A stretch of DNA of 32,607 nucleotides from Deltaproteobacteria bacterium. GTDB taxonomy: Bacteria > Myxococcota > Myxococcia > SLRQ01. The notes beneath the pieces are model-generated. The model was not told the origin of the DNA. It was given only the letters and a program-made list of their open reading frames with translations, and ran no database searches. Positions 16,565-24,933 of the stretch are shown here, in pieces. The position numbers and the translations under genes were made by a program. The number at the start of each line of letters is the position of its first letter. The stretch's first letter is position 1. The stretch spans positions 1 to 32,607 of the forward strand of contig SLRQ01000076.1 of the NCBI GenBank assembly GCA_007130885.1, written 5' to 3'.

Positions 16565-18886
16565 GTGAGGGAGCGCCGTCCCGCTCTTTTGCGCCTTATC
16601 GGCAATACTCCGCTCGTGCCGCTGGACCGAATCAATCCCAACCCCAAGGTTAGGCTGCTCGCCAAGCTCGAAAGCTCGAACCCCGGCGGGTCGGTCAAGG
16701 ATCGGATAGCACTTTCGATGGTCGAGTGCGCGGAAGCCTCCGGAGAGCTGACGCCGGACAAGGCGGTCTTCGAGGCCACGAGCGGCAACACCGGCATAGG
16801 GCTGGCAATGGTGGCCGCCGCGAAGGGTTATCGGTGTGTCCTTGCAATGGCCGACAACGTCAGCATGGAGCGGCGCAAGATATTGACCGCTTACGGGGCG
16901 GAGCTACTGCTTACGAGCGGAGATCTGGGGACGGATGGCGCCATAGAGCTGGCCTACGAGATGAGTGCCAAGGAAGCCGGCCGCTACTATTTGACCGACC
17001 AATACAACAATCCTCACAACATCCTCGCTCACTACCACGGCACCGCCGAAGAGGTCTGGAAGCAGACCGAAGGAGGCATCACCCACTTCGTTGCCACAAT
17101 GGGAACGACCGGCACCCTCATGGGCATGGGTCGTCGCCTTCGAGAGCTCAATCCCAACGTCAGAATAATCGGCGTCGAGCCACACCTCGGGCACCGCATT
17201 CAGGGTCTCAAGAACCTCAAGGAGTCGTACACGCCCGGCATTTACGACCGCTCTTTGCTCGATGCCAAGCCGAACGTCGAAGACGACGCGGCATATGAGA
17301 TGGCGAGGCGGCTGGCCAAGGAGGAAGGTCTTCTCACGGGCATGAGCTCCGGCGCGGCGGTAACCATAGCTTGCGATATAGCAAGGACACTCACCTCGGG
17401 TGTAATGGTGGTCATGCTCCCCGATGGAGGGGAGCGTTACCTGAGCACATCGCTATTCCAGGTGCCCGCCGAGGCCGAGCCCGGCGAGCAGAAGCTCCAC
17501 TTCGTGGACACCTATACGCGGCGCGACGAGGCATTCAGGCCGAACAACGACGAGCAGGTGACCATGTATACCTGCGGACCAACCGTACACGCCCTGCCCC
17601 ACCTCGGTCTCTATCGCCGCATAGTCGTCGCCGACCTTGTGCGGCGTACGGTTGAAATGGCGGGCTGGCCGGTCAAGCACGTCATAAACATCACCGATAT
17701 CGAGGACCGAACGATAAAAGCTTCCGAGGAGTCCGGCGTTCCTCTCACCGAGCTGACGCGAGAGGTCGAGGCCGGCTTCATGGAGGATCTCGAAACGCTT
17801 CGCGTGAAGAAGGCCGAGTGCTACCCCAGGGCATCAGAGTATACGGATCAGATGGTCAGCTTGACCGACCGCCTCGTCGAAAGCGGACAGGCGTACGAGA
17901 AACACAAATCCGTCTACTTCGACATCGGCAAGTTCGATGCTTACGGCCGCCTGTCCGGAATCGACGTGAACAAGATCCATCTAGGCGCGACGGTGGACCT
18001 GGACAGCTACGACAAGGACGACCCTCGCGACTTCACCCTACTCAAACGATCCACCCTCGATGAAATCAAAAAAGGGCTCTCCTTACGAACGAGGTGGGGC
18101 AACATTCGCCCCGGCTGGCACATCGAGTGCGCCACGATGGCACTGGAGATCCTCGGCGAGGTCGACATCCACGTCGGTGGAGTGGACCTCATTTTCCCTC
18201 ACCATGAGAACGAGATCGCAATTTGTGAAACGATAAGCGGCAAGCGGCCCGCCAATTACTGGATTCACAGCGGTCTGGTCATGGTCGAAGGGCGAAAGAT
18301 GTCTCGCTCGGCCGGCACCGCCGTTTCGGTGCGGGATCTCTTGGAACGAGGTTATTCGGGCAGACACATCCGCCTTTTCCTTCTCGGACAACACTACCGG
18401 CAGCCGCTGCACTTTTCGAACGCGGCTCTGGATGCCGCCGTAAGCGCCCTGGACAGGCTCGATGAGTGCGTCCGCAAGTTGCGAAGTCTCGAAGGCGGTA
18501 AAGCGCACGAAGACACCTCCATTATCATCGCGGACTTCAAGGCGAGCTTCCGAACCGCTTTGTTCGATGATCTCAATGTCGCCGCCGCGTTGGCGGCGCT
18601 TTACGGCCTCATTAGACGTGTCAACCGAAGAATAGACGAGGGCCTCGTAAACGGAGGGGATGCCCACCTGTTGATGGAGGCTTTGGAGCAAGCCGACGAG
18701 GTTCTCGCGGTTCTCCCGCCACACGAGGACACCCGCGACGAGGAGATCGAGCACTTGGTGGAGCTACGGGAGGAAGCCCGCCGGCGCCGTGACTGGGTGT
18801 CGGCCGACGAGCTGCGCAAAGAGATCGAGGCCCGCTCCGTTATCTTGGAAGACACGCCCCAGGGGCCGCGGTGGCGCAGGAGTTGA
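16565..18886 (+). CDS. Fusion of cysteine synthase and cysteinyl-tRNA synthetase
   Basis: One 773-residue frame holds two complete enzymes. Residues 1 to about 300 are a PLP-dependent cysteine synthase (CysK/CysM type): LIGNTPLV, NPGGSVKDR with PLP Lys45, TSGNTGIG, TMGTTGTLMG and GMSSGAA. After a short linker, residues of about 305-773 are a full-length CysRS. They include Cys337 in YTCGPTV, ITDIEDR, Cys522 in GWHIEC, FPHHENE (546-550), K578-M-S-R-S582 and the family's terminal ILEDTPQGPRWRR. The zinc ligands are present, but the HIGH motif reads HLGL (346-349), losing its second His. The start is GTG; no strong ribosome site is visible and the frame is open upstream, so the exact start is unsure. 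It would make cysteine from O-acetylserine (or a related acceptor) and sulfide, then load it on tRNA-Cys. Confidence 0.94.
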   Translation: MRERRPALLRLIGNTPLVPLDRINPNPKVRLLAKLESSNPGGSVKDRIALSMVECAEASGELTPDKAVFEATSGNTGIGLAMVAAAKGYRCVLAMADNVSMERRKILTAYGAELLLTSGDLGTDGAIELAYEMSAKEAGRYYLTDQYNNPHNILAHYHGTAEEVWKQTEGGITHFVATMGTTGTLMGMGRRLRELNPNVRIIGVEPHLGHRIQGLKNLKESYTPGIYDRSLLDAKPNVEDDAAYEMARRLAKEEGLLTGMSSGAAVTIACDIARTLTSGVMVVMLPDGGERYLSTSLFQVPAEAEPGEQKLHFVDTYTRRDEAFRPNNDEQVTMYTCGPTVHALPHLGLYRRIVVADLVRRTVEMAGWPVKHVINITDIEDRTIKASEESGVPLTELTREVEAGFMEDLETLRVKKAECYPRASEYTDQMVSLTDRLVESGQAYEKHKSVYFDIGKFDAYGRLSGIDVNKIHLGATVDLDSYDKDDPRDFTLLKRSTLDEIKKGLSLRTRWGNIRPGWHIECATMALEILGEVDIHVGGVDLIFPHHENEIAICETISGKRPANYWIHSGLVMVEGRKMSRSAGTAVSVRDLLERGYSGRHIRLFLLGQHYRQPLHFSNAALDAAVSALDRLDECVRKLRSLEGGKAHEDTSIIIADFKASFRTALFDDLNVAAALAALYGLIRRVNRRIDEGLVNGGDAHLLMEALEQADEVLAVLPPHEDTRDEEIEHLVELREEARRRRDWVSADELRKEIEARSVILEDTPQGPRWRRS

Positions 18887-18926
18887 TGTTGGCGGGTTAG
18901 TAGGTGATCGTTTGCGTCGGCATCAT

Positions 18927-20768
18927 CTACTCGACGCCCCTCCGCGGCATGGGCCTCAATTCGTCGGTACCGTGCAGCTCGACATAACTGTCGCGAAGGC
19001 CGATGCACCTATCGGACATCCCGCACGCATTACACTGCTCGGCCTTGATGAAACCTGGAGGAGGATTGGGAGGAGGCACAGGCGGGAATCGCCCAAGCTC
19101 CAGCCATTCACTGTCTAGAAGGCAAAGAGGGAGCCCGCACTCGCCTTCCAGCCCCTGCCACACAGTTCCTGCTTCCTCGCAAATACGAATTGCACGTGCA
19201 AGGTAGGGACGCACGAGAGAAACCTTTGGAACCACTTCTTCGTCGAGAGGCACCACATCAGTTGAGGCATGCGCCCAGGAGATGGTCAGAACCGGTCTAC
19301 CTCCCCAACGGTCGGAGATCAGGCGACAGACATTGGGCAGATCCCGGTAGTTCGAGCCGGTGATGACGCAGTTGAGCGTTACGGCGACACCGGCCGTCAA
19401 GAGTTCGTCGATACCGGCCAGGGTCTTCTCGAATGTCCCGGGAGCGGCGGTGATGGCATCGGAAACTTCCGGGGTTGCGCCGTGCAAGGAGACGTAGGCC
19501 CTGGCCACGCCGGCGCTCGCAAGCTCCCTTGCATATCCCGGCCGCGCGCATCGTATGGCATTTGTCTGCAAGCGCACCGCAAAGCCCAGTCCCGAGGCAC
19601 GGCGAACGTAATCGAAGAGCCGGGGATCCAGGGTCGGCTCTCCCCCGCTTATTGAAAGGTAATAGACACCGTCCTTTGCGGCACGATCTATCTCCGACTC
19701 AACTCGCTCGCTTGAAACCGGCGGCAAGGTCCGATCGACGAAGCAAAACCCGCAATCTTGATTGCAATGGAAGTTCACGCGAAGGACCCTTTCTATGACG
19801 TAACTGGCCCCCCTGTTGTGAATGAGCATGTTGTCGCAGACGAGCTCACGCTCCACCGCCTCCTTTCGATCCCTGCCGAGGCCGCGCACCAGTCGGCCCT
19901 CCTTAGCCGGAACATGAAGCGCTCCGATGGGACCATGAGCTTCCAGATACGCTCTTGGCACTCCCGCGCAAACAGCATCCGCCGCACAGAGATCACACTC
20001 TTCGATCCTCTCGTGCTTATCCGACTTGGAAGGCAACGACGAGAAGAGCTCCGGGTAGTGCGTCCTCTGGGGGAAAAAGCACAGGGGGATGCCCGCTCTG
20101 CCGTCCAGCCGAACATCGAGCCCAAGCTCGGCGCCTAATCGCGTCGCCTCCGCAACCGAGGGAGCCACGCGAGCGTATGGCGCGGACCAGCGCGGCGGTT
20201 CGCTGACGACCCTGATCAAGCAACCCTCGATACCATGCAGTTCTCTACCCACGAATTCGATGATCGCCGGCAAGCTCCCGGCATTGACCCTGGTCAGCGC
20301 GGTGCTGATCTCCACTGGTATGCCAACCTCCATGGCTTTTCTTGTGCCTTCCAAGGTGTAGGAAAAGGCGCCGCGCACCCCCGTCAGTGCATCCGAACGC
20401 GACCGAAGGTCGTTGATGGCGACGCGTAGGCGCGTAACTCCCGCCGCCCGCAGCCGGTCGGCGCGCCCGGGATAGACCAACAGGAGAGCATTGGTCTCCA
20501 CCACTACTTGCTCGAACCCAAGCTCGCGGGCGAGCCGGGCGTGCGCCTCGAGATTTGGATCGAGCGTCGGCTCGCCACCGCTCAAAACCAACCTGGTAGC
20601 ACCACCATGCGCCCCTCCTCGAATCTCGGCCGCCGACCGCTCCCGGTCAAGACGCCCGTTCTTCACTCTAGGATCTCTATAAAGACAGAAACCGCAACGA
20701 AGATTGCAGGAACGATGTAGGTAGACGCTTGCCGTTCGCATGTCAGGGGTCGATAAGCTTCGCACCAA
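18927..20768 (-). CDS. Tandem (duplicated) radical SAM protein with two auxiliary cluster sites
   Basis: A 613-residue protein made of two homologous radical SAM units. Unit 1 has CxxxCxxC at C21/C25/C28, LSGGEPTLDP, then GIPLC (C230) and C258/C261/C267. Unit 2 has C335/C339/C342, ISGGEPTLDP, then GLPLC (C549) and C579/C582/C588. The near-identical spacing in both halves shows an internal duplication. The four downstream cysteines of each unit could hold an auxiliary [4Fe-4S] cluster, as in SPASM-like enzymes. Both cores look intact. The substrate is unknown; no RiPP precursor was found nearby. The start is TTG 20768 or GTG 20765. The gene is convergent with the CysK-CysRS gene and divergent from nifU, whose product may help mature it. 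Confidence 0.9.
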   Translation of the reverse strand: MVRSLSTPDMRTASVYLHRSCNLRCGFCLYRDPRVKNGRLDRERSAAEIRGGAHGGATRLVLSGGEPTLDPNLEAHARLARELGFEQVVVETNALLLVYPGRADRLRAAGVTRLRVAINDLRSRSDALTGVRGAFSYTLEGTRKAMEVGIPVEISTALTRVNAGSLPAIIEFVGRELHGIEGCLIRVVSEPPRWSAPYARVAPSVAEATRLGAELGLDVRLDGRAGIPLCFFPQRTHYPELFSSLPSKSDKHERIEECDLCAADAVCAGVPRAYLEAHGPIGALHVPAKEGRLVRGLGRDRKEAVERELVCDNMLIHNRGASYVIERVLRVNFHCNQDCGFCFVDRTLPPVSSERVESEIDRAAKDGVYYLSISGGEPTLDPRLFDYVRRASGLGFAVRLQTNAIRCARPGYARELASAGVARAYVSLHGATPEVSDAITAAPGTFEKTLAGIDELLTAGVAVTLNCVITGSNYRDLPNVCRLISDRWGGRPVLTISWAHASTDVVPLDEEVVPKVSLVRPYLARAIRICEEAGTVWQGLEGECGLPLCLLDSEWLELGRFPPVPPPNPPPGFIKAEQCNACGMSDRCIGLRDSYVELHGTDELRPMPRRGVE

Positions 20769-20838
20769 CGCCTATCCGATAACCAGAGAATCTCGAGGAC
20801 AGTGTGGACCTAGGGCATGGACCGCAGGATATTCCAGC

Positions 20839-20866
20839 TTGAAAATGACGCACAACGGAGTAGATT
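20839..20866 (+). promoter_or_regulatory. Possible promoter of nifU-nifS
   Basis: TTGAAA at 20839-20844 and TAGATT at 20861-20866 have 16-base spacing. The site lies downstream of the upstream in-frame ATG at 20817 and upstream of the ATG at 20901, which supports the later start. Confidence 0.4.
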
Positions 20867-20900
20867 AGCCGGCTGGCTAGACCAAAGGAAGGGTACGCTC

Positions 20901-21845
20901 ATGGGCTGGGAATATAGTGAAAAGACCAGACAGATCTTCATGGATGCCGTCCACGGCAAACCCGGAACCCACCTCGGCGAGGTGGAAGACCCGGATGGCA
21001 TAGGAGAGCATGGCTCCATAGTCTGCGGCGATGCCCTTCGCTTCACCTTCCGAGTGGACCGCCATCCATCGGATCCCTTGAAGGACGTCATAACCGAAGC
21101 TCGATACATGACCTTCGGCTGCACCTCCGCCATTGCAGCCTCCGAGGCTTTGTGCAGCATCATAGAGGAAGGTAGTTACACACCGGTAGAAGCCCTCAAG
21201 ATTACCAACGAAGACATAGTCTCCTACCTCGAGGGCTTACCCCAGCAGAAAATTCACTGCTCGGTCATGGGCGCCGAAGCCCTGCACGAGGCCGTGTTCG
21301 ATTGGGCGGAACGGCGGGGCGTGGATCTAAAGGACGCCGGCTTCGAAGCGCCCGAGTCGGACGAGGATGAGGGTCGTATCGTATGCCAGTGCTTGTCATT
21401 GAGCGAGCCCTACATCAGACGAAAAGTTCAGGAGCTGAACCTGCGCACAATCCCGGAAATCACCAACGCAATCAAGGCAGGCGGCGCGTGTGAATCCTGT
21501 CACCAGGCTCCGGGCGGGCTGCAAGACATTCTCGACGATATATGGGGGCCATCCGAAACCGAGCCGCCGTCCAAACCCGAAGAAGAGAGCGAAAGCACCC
21601 CGGAGACTTTGTCCCCGTTCGCCTTCATGAAGAAGATCGAGCAGGTGATCGACGAGGACATTAGGCCCCGCCTGAAAGCTGATGGCGGTGATATCGAGCT
21701 TGTCGACATCAAGGACCGCATCGTCTACTGCAGGCTACTCGGTGCCTGCGCTGGTTGCCCGGGAGCGTCCACCACTTTGAAGCTGATGGTGGAGCAGACC
21801 CTGAAAAACCGTGTTCACAAAGACGTTCGCGTAATAGCCGTCTAG
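20901..21845 (+). CDS. nifU: NifU, three-domain Fe-S cluster scaffold
   Basis: A 314-residue cytosolic scaffold on which Fe-S clusters are assembled with sulfur from NifS. The N-terminal IscU-like domain has Cys42, Cys74 and Cys120. A central BFD-like domain carries a permanent [2Fe-2S] site (C162, C164, C197, C200). The C-terminal Nfu domain has C283-x-x-C286. The start at 20901 is preferred because MGWEYSEKTRQIF matches the usual NifU N-terminus and AAGGAAGGG lies nine bases upstream. An in-frame ATG at 20817 would add 28 unconserved residues. nifS follows after 15 bases, forming one operon. No nitrogenase gene is nearby, so this is probably the general-purpose Fe-S system. Confidence 0.95.
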   Translation: MGWEYSEKTRQIFMDAVHGKPGTHLGEVEDPDGIGEHGSIVCGDALRFTFRVDRHPSDPLKDVITEARYMTFGCTSAIAASEALCSIIEEGSYTPVEALKITNEDIVSYLEGLPQQKIHCSVMGAEALHEAVFDWAERRGVDLKDAGFEAPESDEDEGRIVCQCLSLSEPYIRRKVQELNLRTIPEITNAIKAGGACESCHQAPGGLQDILDDIWGPSETEPPSKPEEESESTPETLSPFAFMKKIEQVIDEDIRPRLKADGGDIELVDIKDRIVYCRLLGACAGCPGASTTLKLMVEQTLKNRVHKDVRVIAV

Positions 21846-21860
21846 AATCAGGCACTACAA

Positions 21861-23084
21861 ATGGACAAGCCGATATATCTGGACAACAACGCCACTACCC
21901 CCATCGCACCGCAGGTAGCCTCGACTATGAGGCCGTACCTAGAGCACCTATACTTCAACCCAAGCTCGATGTACGACGCCGCGGCGCAAGTAGCTCGGGC
22001 CATGTCGGAGGCACGAAACCACGTCAGGGAGCTGATAGGCGGCGTACCGGCAAATGAGATCACCTTCACCTCGTGCGCCACGGAAAGCAATAACGCCGCC
22101 ATCTTCGGCGCCGTTCGCGCCCTCCCCAAAAAACGCCACATCGTTACGACCGCGGTGGAACATCCCGCCGTGATCGAGCCGTGCCGGGACCTGGCGCGAC
22201 GCGGCTGGAGCGTGGACTTTCTTCCGGTGGACAGGCAGGGAAGACTGGACTCCGCGGAATTCGTCCGAGCACTTCGCACAGACACATTGCTCGTAACGGT
22301 GATGCACGGCAACAACGAGACAGGGGTGATCTTCCCGATCGAAGAGCTTGCCCGGATTACAAAGGAAACCAACCCTGAAATACTCTTTCACACCGATGCC
22401 ACCCAAACCGTGGGAAAAATACCCGTCGATCTCTCGGAAGAGTTGCAAAACGTGGACATGCTCACGTTCTCGGCCCACAAGCTTCATGGGCCAAAGGGAA
22501 TCGGCGCACTCTTCGCCCGGCGTGGAACACCGCTTCGCCCCCTGCTTCTGGGAGGTCACCAGGAACGAGGCCGGCGCGGCGGCACGGAGAACGTGGCCGG
22601 TATAGTTGGAATGGGCGAGGCATGCCGCTTGGCCGGAGAGAACCTCGGTGCCTCCGAGCGCGTCCGAGCTCAGCGGGATCGGCTTCAGGCCGAGTTGGAG
22701 GAGCGCATCCCATGGCTGGAGGTGAACGGCGCCGAAGCGGAGCGGCTCCCCAACGCGCTTAGTGTGGCCTGCCACTGCATTGAGGGCGAGAGTATTCTCG
22801 CGCAGCTCGACGCGGAAGGCGTTCATGCTTCGAGCGGATCGGCCTGCACGTCGGGATCCCTAGAGCCGTCACATGTGCTCAAGGCCATGGGCCTCCCCTT
22901 CACGGCGCTTCACGGCTCGGTTCGCTTCAGCCTCAGTCGATACACCACCGAGGCCGAGATCGAGCGAGTAATAGAGATCTTCCCGCCCATCGTTGAGGCT
23001 CTGCGCCGGATTTCGCCTTACTGGGACACAGAGAAGGCCTCTCCCCGGGCCGACGTTCTCCACGGCCAGTCCTGCTTGCCATAG
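21861..23084 (+). CDS. nifS: NifS-type cysteine desulfurase
   Basis: A 407-residue PLP enzyme that converts cysteine to alanine and hands persulfide sulfur to NifU. It has DNNATTP near the start, VEHPAV, HTDATQ, the PLP Lys207 in SAHKLHGPKG, and the active-site Cys329 in SSGSACTSG. This is the NifS/IscS (class I) loop pattern. The length fits the family. It is co-directional with nifU and probably co-transcribed. The ribosome site is weak (CAGGCA), and translation may depend on nifU. Confidence 0.96.
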   Translation: MDKPIYLDNNATTPIAPQVASTMRPYLEHLYFNPSSMYDAAAQVARAMSEARNHVRELIGGVPANEITFTSCATESNNAAIFGAVRALPKKRHIVTTAVEHPAVIEPCRDLARRGWSVDFLPVDRQGRLDSAEFVRALRTDTLLVTVMHGNNETGVIFPIEELARITKETNPEILFHTDATQTVGKIPVDLSEELQNVDMLTFSAHKLHGPKGIGALFARRGTPLRPLLLGGHQERGRRGGTENVAGIVGMGEACRLAGENLGASERVRAQRDRLQAELEERIPWLEVNGAEAERLPNALSVACHCIEGESILAQLDAEGVHASSGSACTSGSLEPSHVLKAMGLPFTALHGSVRFSLSRYTTEAEIERVIEIFPPIVEALRRISPYWDTEKASPRADVLHGQSCLP

Positions 23085-23113
23085 CCGGACTTGGTTCCCG
23101 ACGCGCCACGGCA

Positions 23114-24094
23114 TCAGCGCTTCCAGGGAACCCTTCCCCGGATCCCGGTCCGATCCACCACCTCGCGCATGTCTCCCGGCACCGGCGCCGAAAGATTCAG
23201 CTTCTTGCCGCTCAAGGGATGAACCAGGCGAAGCCTCCAAGCGTGCAGCATCTGCCGGCCGGCTCCCCACTCGGCCTTTGCCCGCCGATTGAACGCAAAG
23301 TCGCCGTGTCGTCGATCTCCAACGATGGGATGATCTATGGCGGCGAAGTGGCGTCTTATCTGATGAGTACGGCCGGTTCCAAGGCTCACCTCCACCAGTG
23401 AAACCGTCCCGCCGGACGCCAACAGCTTCCAATTCGTCAATGCCGGCTGACACCTCTTGCCATGAATAGCCTTGCTTTTGGCGGTCTGCTGGTGCTCCCT
23501 CAAAGGGATGTCTATTCGCCCACTTTGAGAAGGCATACGCCCCTTTACCAGCGCCAGGTAAGTCTTCTCGACCTCGCCCCCGGAGAGCAGCTTTGTAAGC
23601 GCCACCATTGCGCGCCGAGTTCTTGCAATAAGCACTACCCCGCTCGTTTCCTTGTCGAGCCGGTGGGCGGGAGAAGCCGAAAAACCCTGGGCATCGGGCT
23701 CGACCTCGAGCCAGGCCCTGACCTGATCGACGAGCGTTGCTCCGGAAATCCCAGTGCCCGGATGAATGGCAAGGCCAGGGGGCTTGACCACCCCCAGGAT
23801 GTGCTCGTCTTCGTAAAGCACATCGAACTCGCGCCTGGACGTCTTCACGCGCCCCACATCCTCGGGCTCCGCGGACAAGCGTTCCGGGTCACCCCGCAGT
23901 ATTAGGCTGTCACCCGGCGACAGCCGATCCCCCGGATGGGCGCGCTTTTCGTTGAGCCGCACTTTTCGTCTTCGAAGCAGCTTGAAGATGTGAGACAGAG
24001 GGACTCTCGGCAGCTCCCTACGCAGGAACTTGTCCACCCGCAGCCCCTCATCGTCCTCGCTTATGCGCCAGCTCAACGGCATGCAGTAGGCCAT
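23114..24094 (-). CDS. RluC/RluD-family 23S rRNA pseudouridine synthase
   Basis: A 326-residue protein with an N-terminal S4 RNA-binding domain (RVDKFLRREL, about residues 18-65). The pseudouridine synthase core follows, with the catalytic Asp147 in HRLDKETSG and the later GRTHQIRRH and PIVGD motifs. This is the RluA/RluC/RluD order, and the S4 domain points to RluC or RluD rather than RluA. It isomerises specific uridines in large-subunit rRNA. Which of the two it is cannot be settled by eye. GGGAGGT lies only a few bases from the ATG at 24094; ATG 24082 is an alternative. The gene is convergent with nifS. Confidence 0.93.
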   Translation of the reverse strand: MAYCMPLSWRISEDDEGLRVDKFLRRELPRVPLSHIFKLLRRRKVRLNEKRAHPGDRLSPGDSLILRGDPERLSAEPEDVGRVKTSRREFDVLYEDEHILGVVKPPGLAIHPGTGISGATLVDQVRAWLEVEPDAQGFSASPAHRLDKETSGVVLIARTRRAMVALTKLLSGGEVEKTYLALVKGRMPSQSGRIDIPLREHQQTAKSKAIHGKRCQPALTNWKLLASGGTVSLVEVSLGTGRTHQIRRHFAAIDHPIVGDRRHGDFAFNRRAKAEWGAGRQMLHAWRLRLVHPLSGKKLNLSAPVPGDMREVVDRTGIRGRVPWKR

Positions 24095-24122
24095 TTACCT
24101 CCCGGCCGAACCATTATCAATA

Positions 24123-24186
24123 GGTCTGAAGGGGCAGACCCCATGTCGTTCGGCTCGGATCCGAAGTGGAGTCGACGTTACGTAAC
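24123..24186 (+). promoter_or_regulatory. Two small palindromes in the rlu/lipoprotein divergent region
   Basis: GGTCTG-N6-CAGACC (24123-24140) and the perfect palindrome GTTACGTAAC (24177-24186) lie between two divergent genes. Either could be an operator; no regulator is assigned. Confidence 0.25.
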
Positions 24187-24260
24187 CCGAATCGATGGGA
24201 CCGTGTTAGAATAAATGTTTGCGGTCTTCATACCTTGAACTAGAGAAGGGAGAACGAGTC

Positions 24261-24782
24261 ATGATACGGGGATCCAAGATGTTCCTCCTGGCCTTTGCCG
24301 CCGCTGTCATGGCCGGCTGCGCCACCACGGGAGCCGCCATAGAGGCCGGAAGCGGCGAAACCCACGATGAGGTGGAGCAACTGAAGGCCGAGCACAAGAA
24401 AGAGATCGAGCGGCTGCGTGCGCGACATAACCGGGAGATAGATGAGCTGCGCGCCAGGCAAAGCGATGAGACCGAGGAGCTGAGAGCCCTGAGGAAGCAA
24501 GATCGCATTGCACGAGCCAATATCGACATAATGCGGATCATGATCGCCGCCTTGAGGCATCACATGGATCACGGATGGTTTCCGGCAACCTACGAGGGAA
24601 TCAACCATCTAGTCACGGAAGGGTACTTGCCGGCACCCCCGCGCGATCCCTGGGACAACGCTTACGTGTACCGCTTCCCCGGCCTTTTCAACCCTGAAAT
24701 GCCGGATGTGGGAAGCTACGGAGCGGACCGCTCGCCCGGGGGAGAGGGTGAAGACGCGGAGTTCTTCTTCGGCCAGTTCTAG
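24261..24782 (+). CDS. Coiled-coil lipoprotein with a GspG-like pseudopilin C-terminal domain
   Basis: A 173-residue protein starting at ATG 24261 behind GAGAAGGGAG. The signal peptide ends in AVMAGC, so Cys20 is lipidated. Residues of about 35-85 form a charged Glu/Arg/Lys-rich coiled coil. Residues of about 92-173 follow the periplasmic domain of the type II secretion major pseudopilin GspG. The landmarks are a helix with HHMDHGWFPATYEGINHLV, then GYLPAPPRDPWDNAYVYR, PG, and the calcium-loop region SYGADRSPGGEGEDAEF. The prepilin peptidase signal and N-terminal methylated helix of true pseudopilins are absent. It is therefore tethered to a membrane instead of joining a pseudopilus. The role is unknown. 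The gene is monocistronic. Confidence 0.85.
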   Translation: MIRGSKMFLLAFAAAVMAGCATTGAAIEAGSGETHDEVEQLKAEHKKEIERLRARHNREIDELRARQSDETEELRALRKQDRIARANIDIMRIMIAALRHHMDHGWFPATYEGINHLVTEGYLPAPPRDPWDNAYVYRFPGLFNPEMPDVGSYGADRSPGGEGEDAEFFFGQF

Positions 24783-24838
24783 CTTGCGGTCGTCTTGGCT
24801 AGCAGCCGCCGCGCACAGAAATAGCCGCACGGGGCACT

Positions 24839-24870
24839 AGGGGTGCGCCGGATTAGTCGTCGGCCCCTAT
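24839..24870 (+). terminator. Possible terminator before nhaC
   Basis: AGGGG/CCCCT and CCG/CGG can pair with a four-base bulge, followed by ATTCTTTTCT. The stem is imperfect. It lies about 55 bases after the lipoprotein stop. Confidence 0.35.
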
Positions 24871-24933
24871 TCTTTTCTGCATTCATGGCTGGTGCCACTT
24901 TTGTACGCACCAACGTAAACCTTTAGGTCCCCC

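Noticed and set aside
20901..23084. Part of a nitrogen-fixation cluster
   Set aside because: nifU and nifS occur without any nitrogenase or cofactor genes nearby; many non-fixing bacteria use this pair as general Fe-S machinery.
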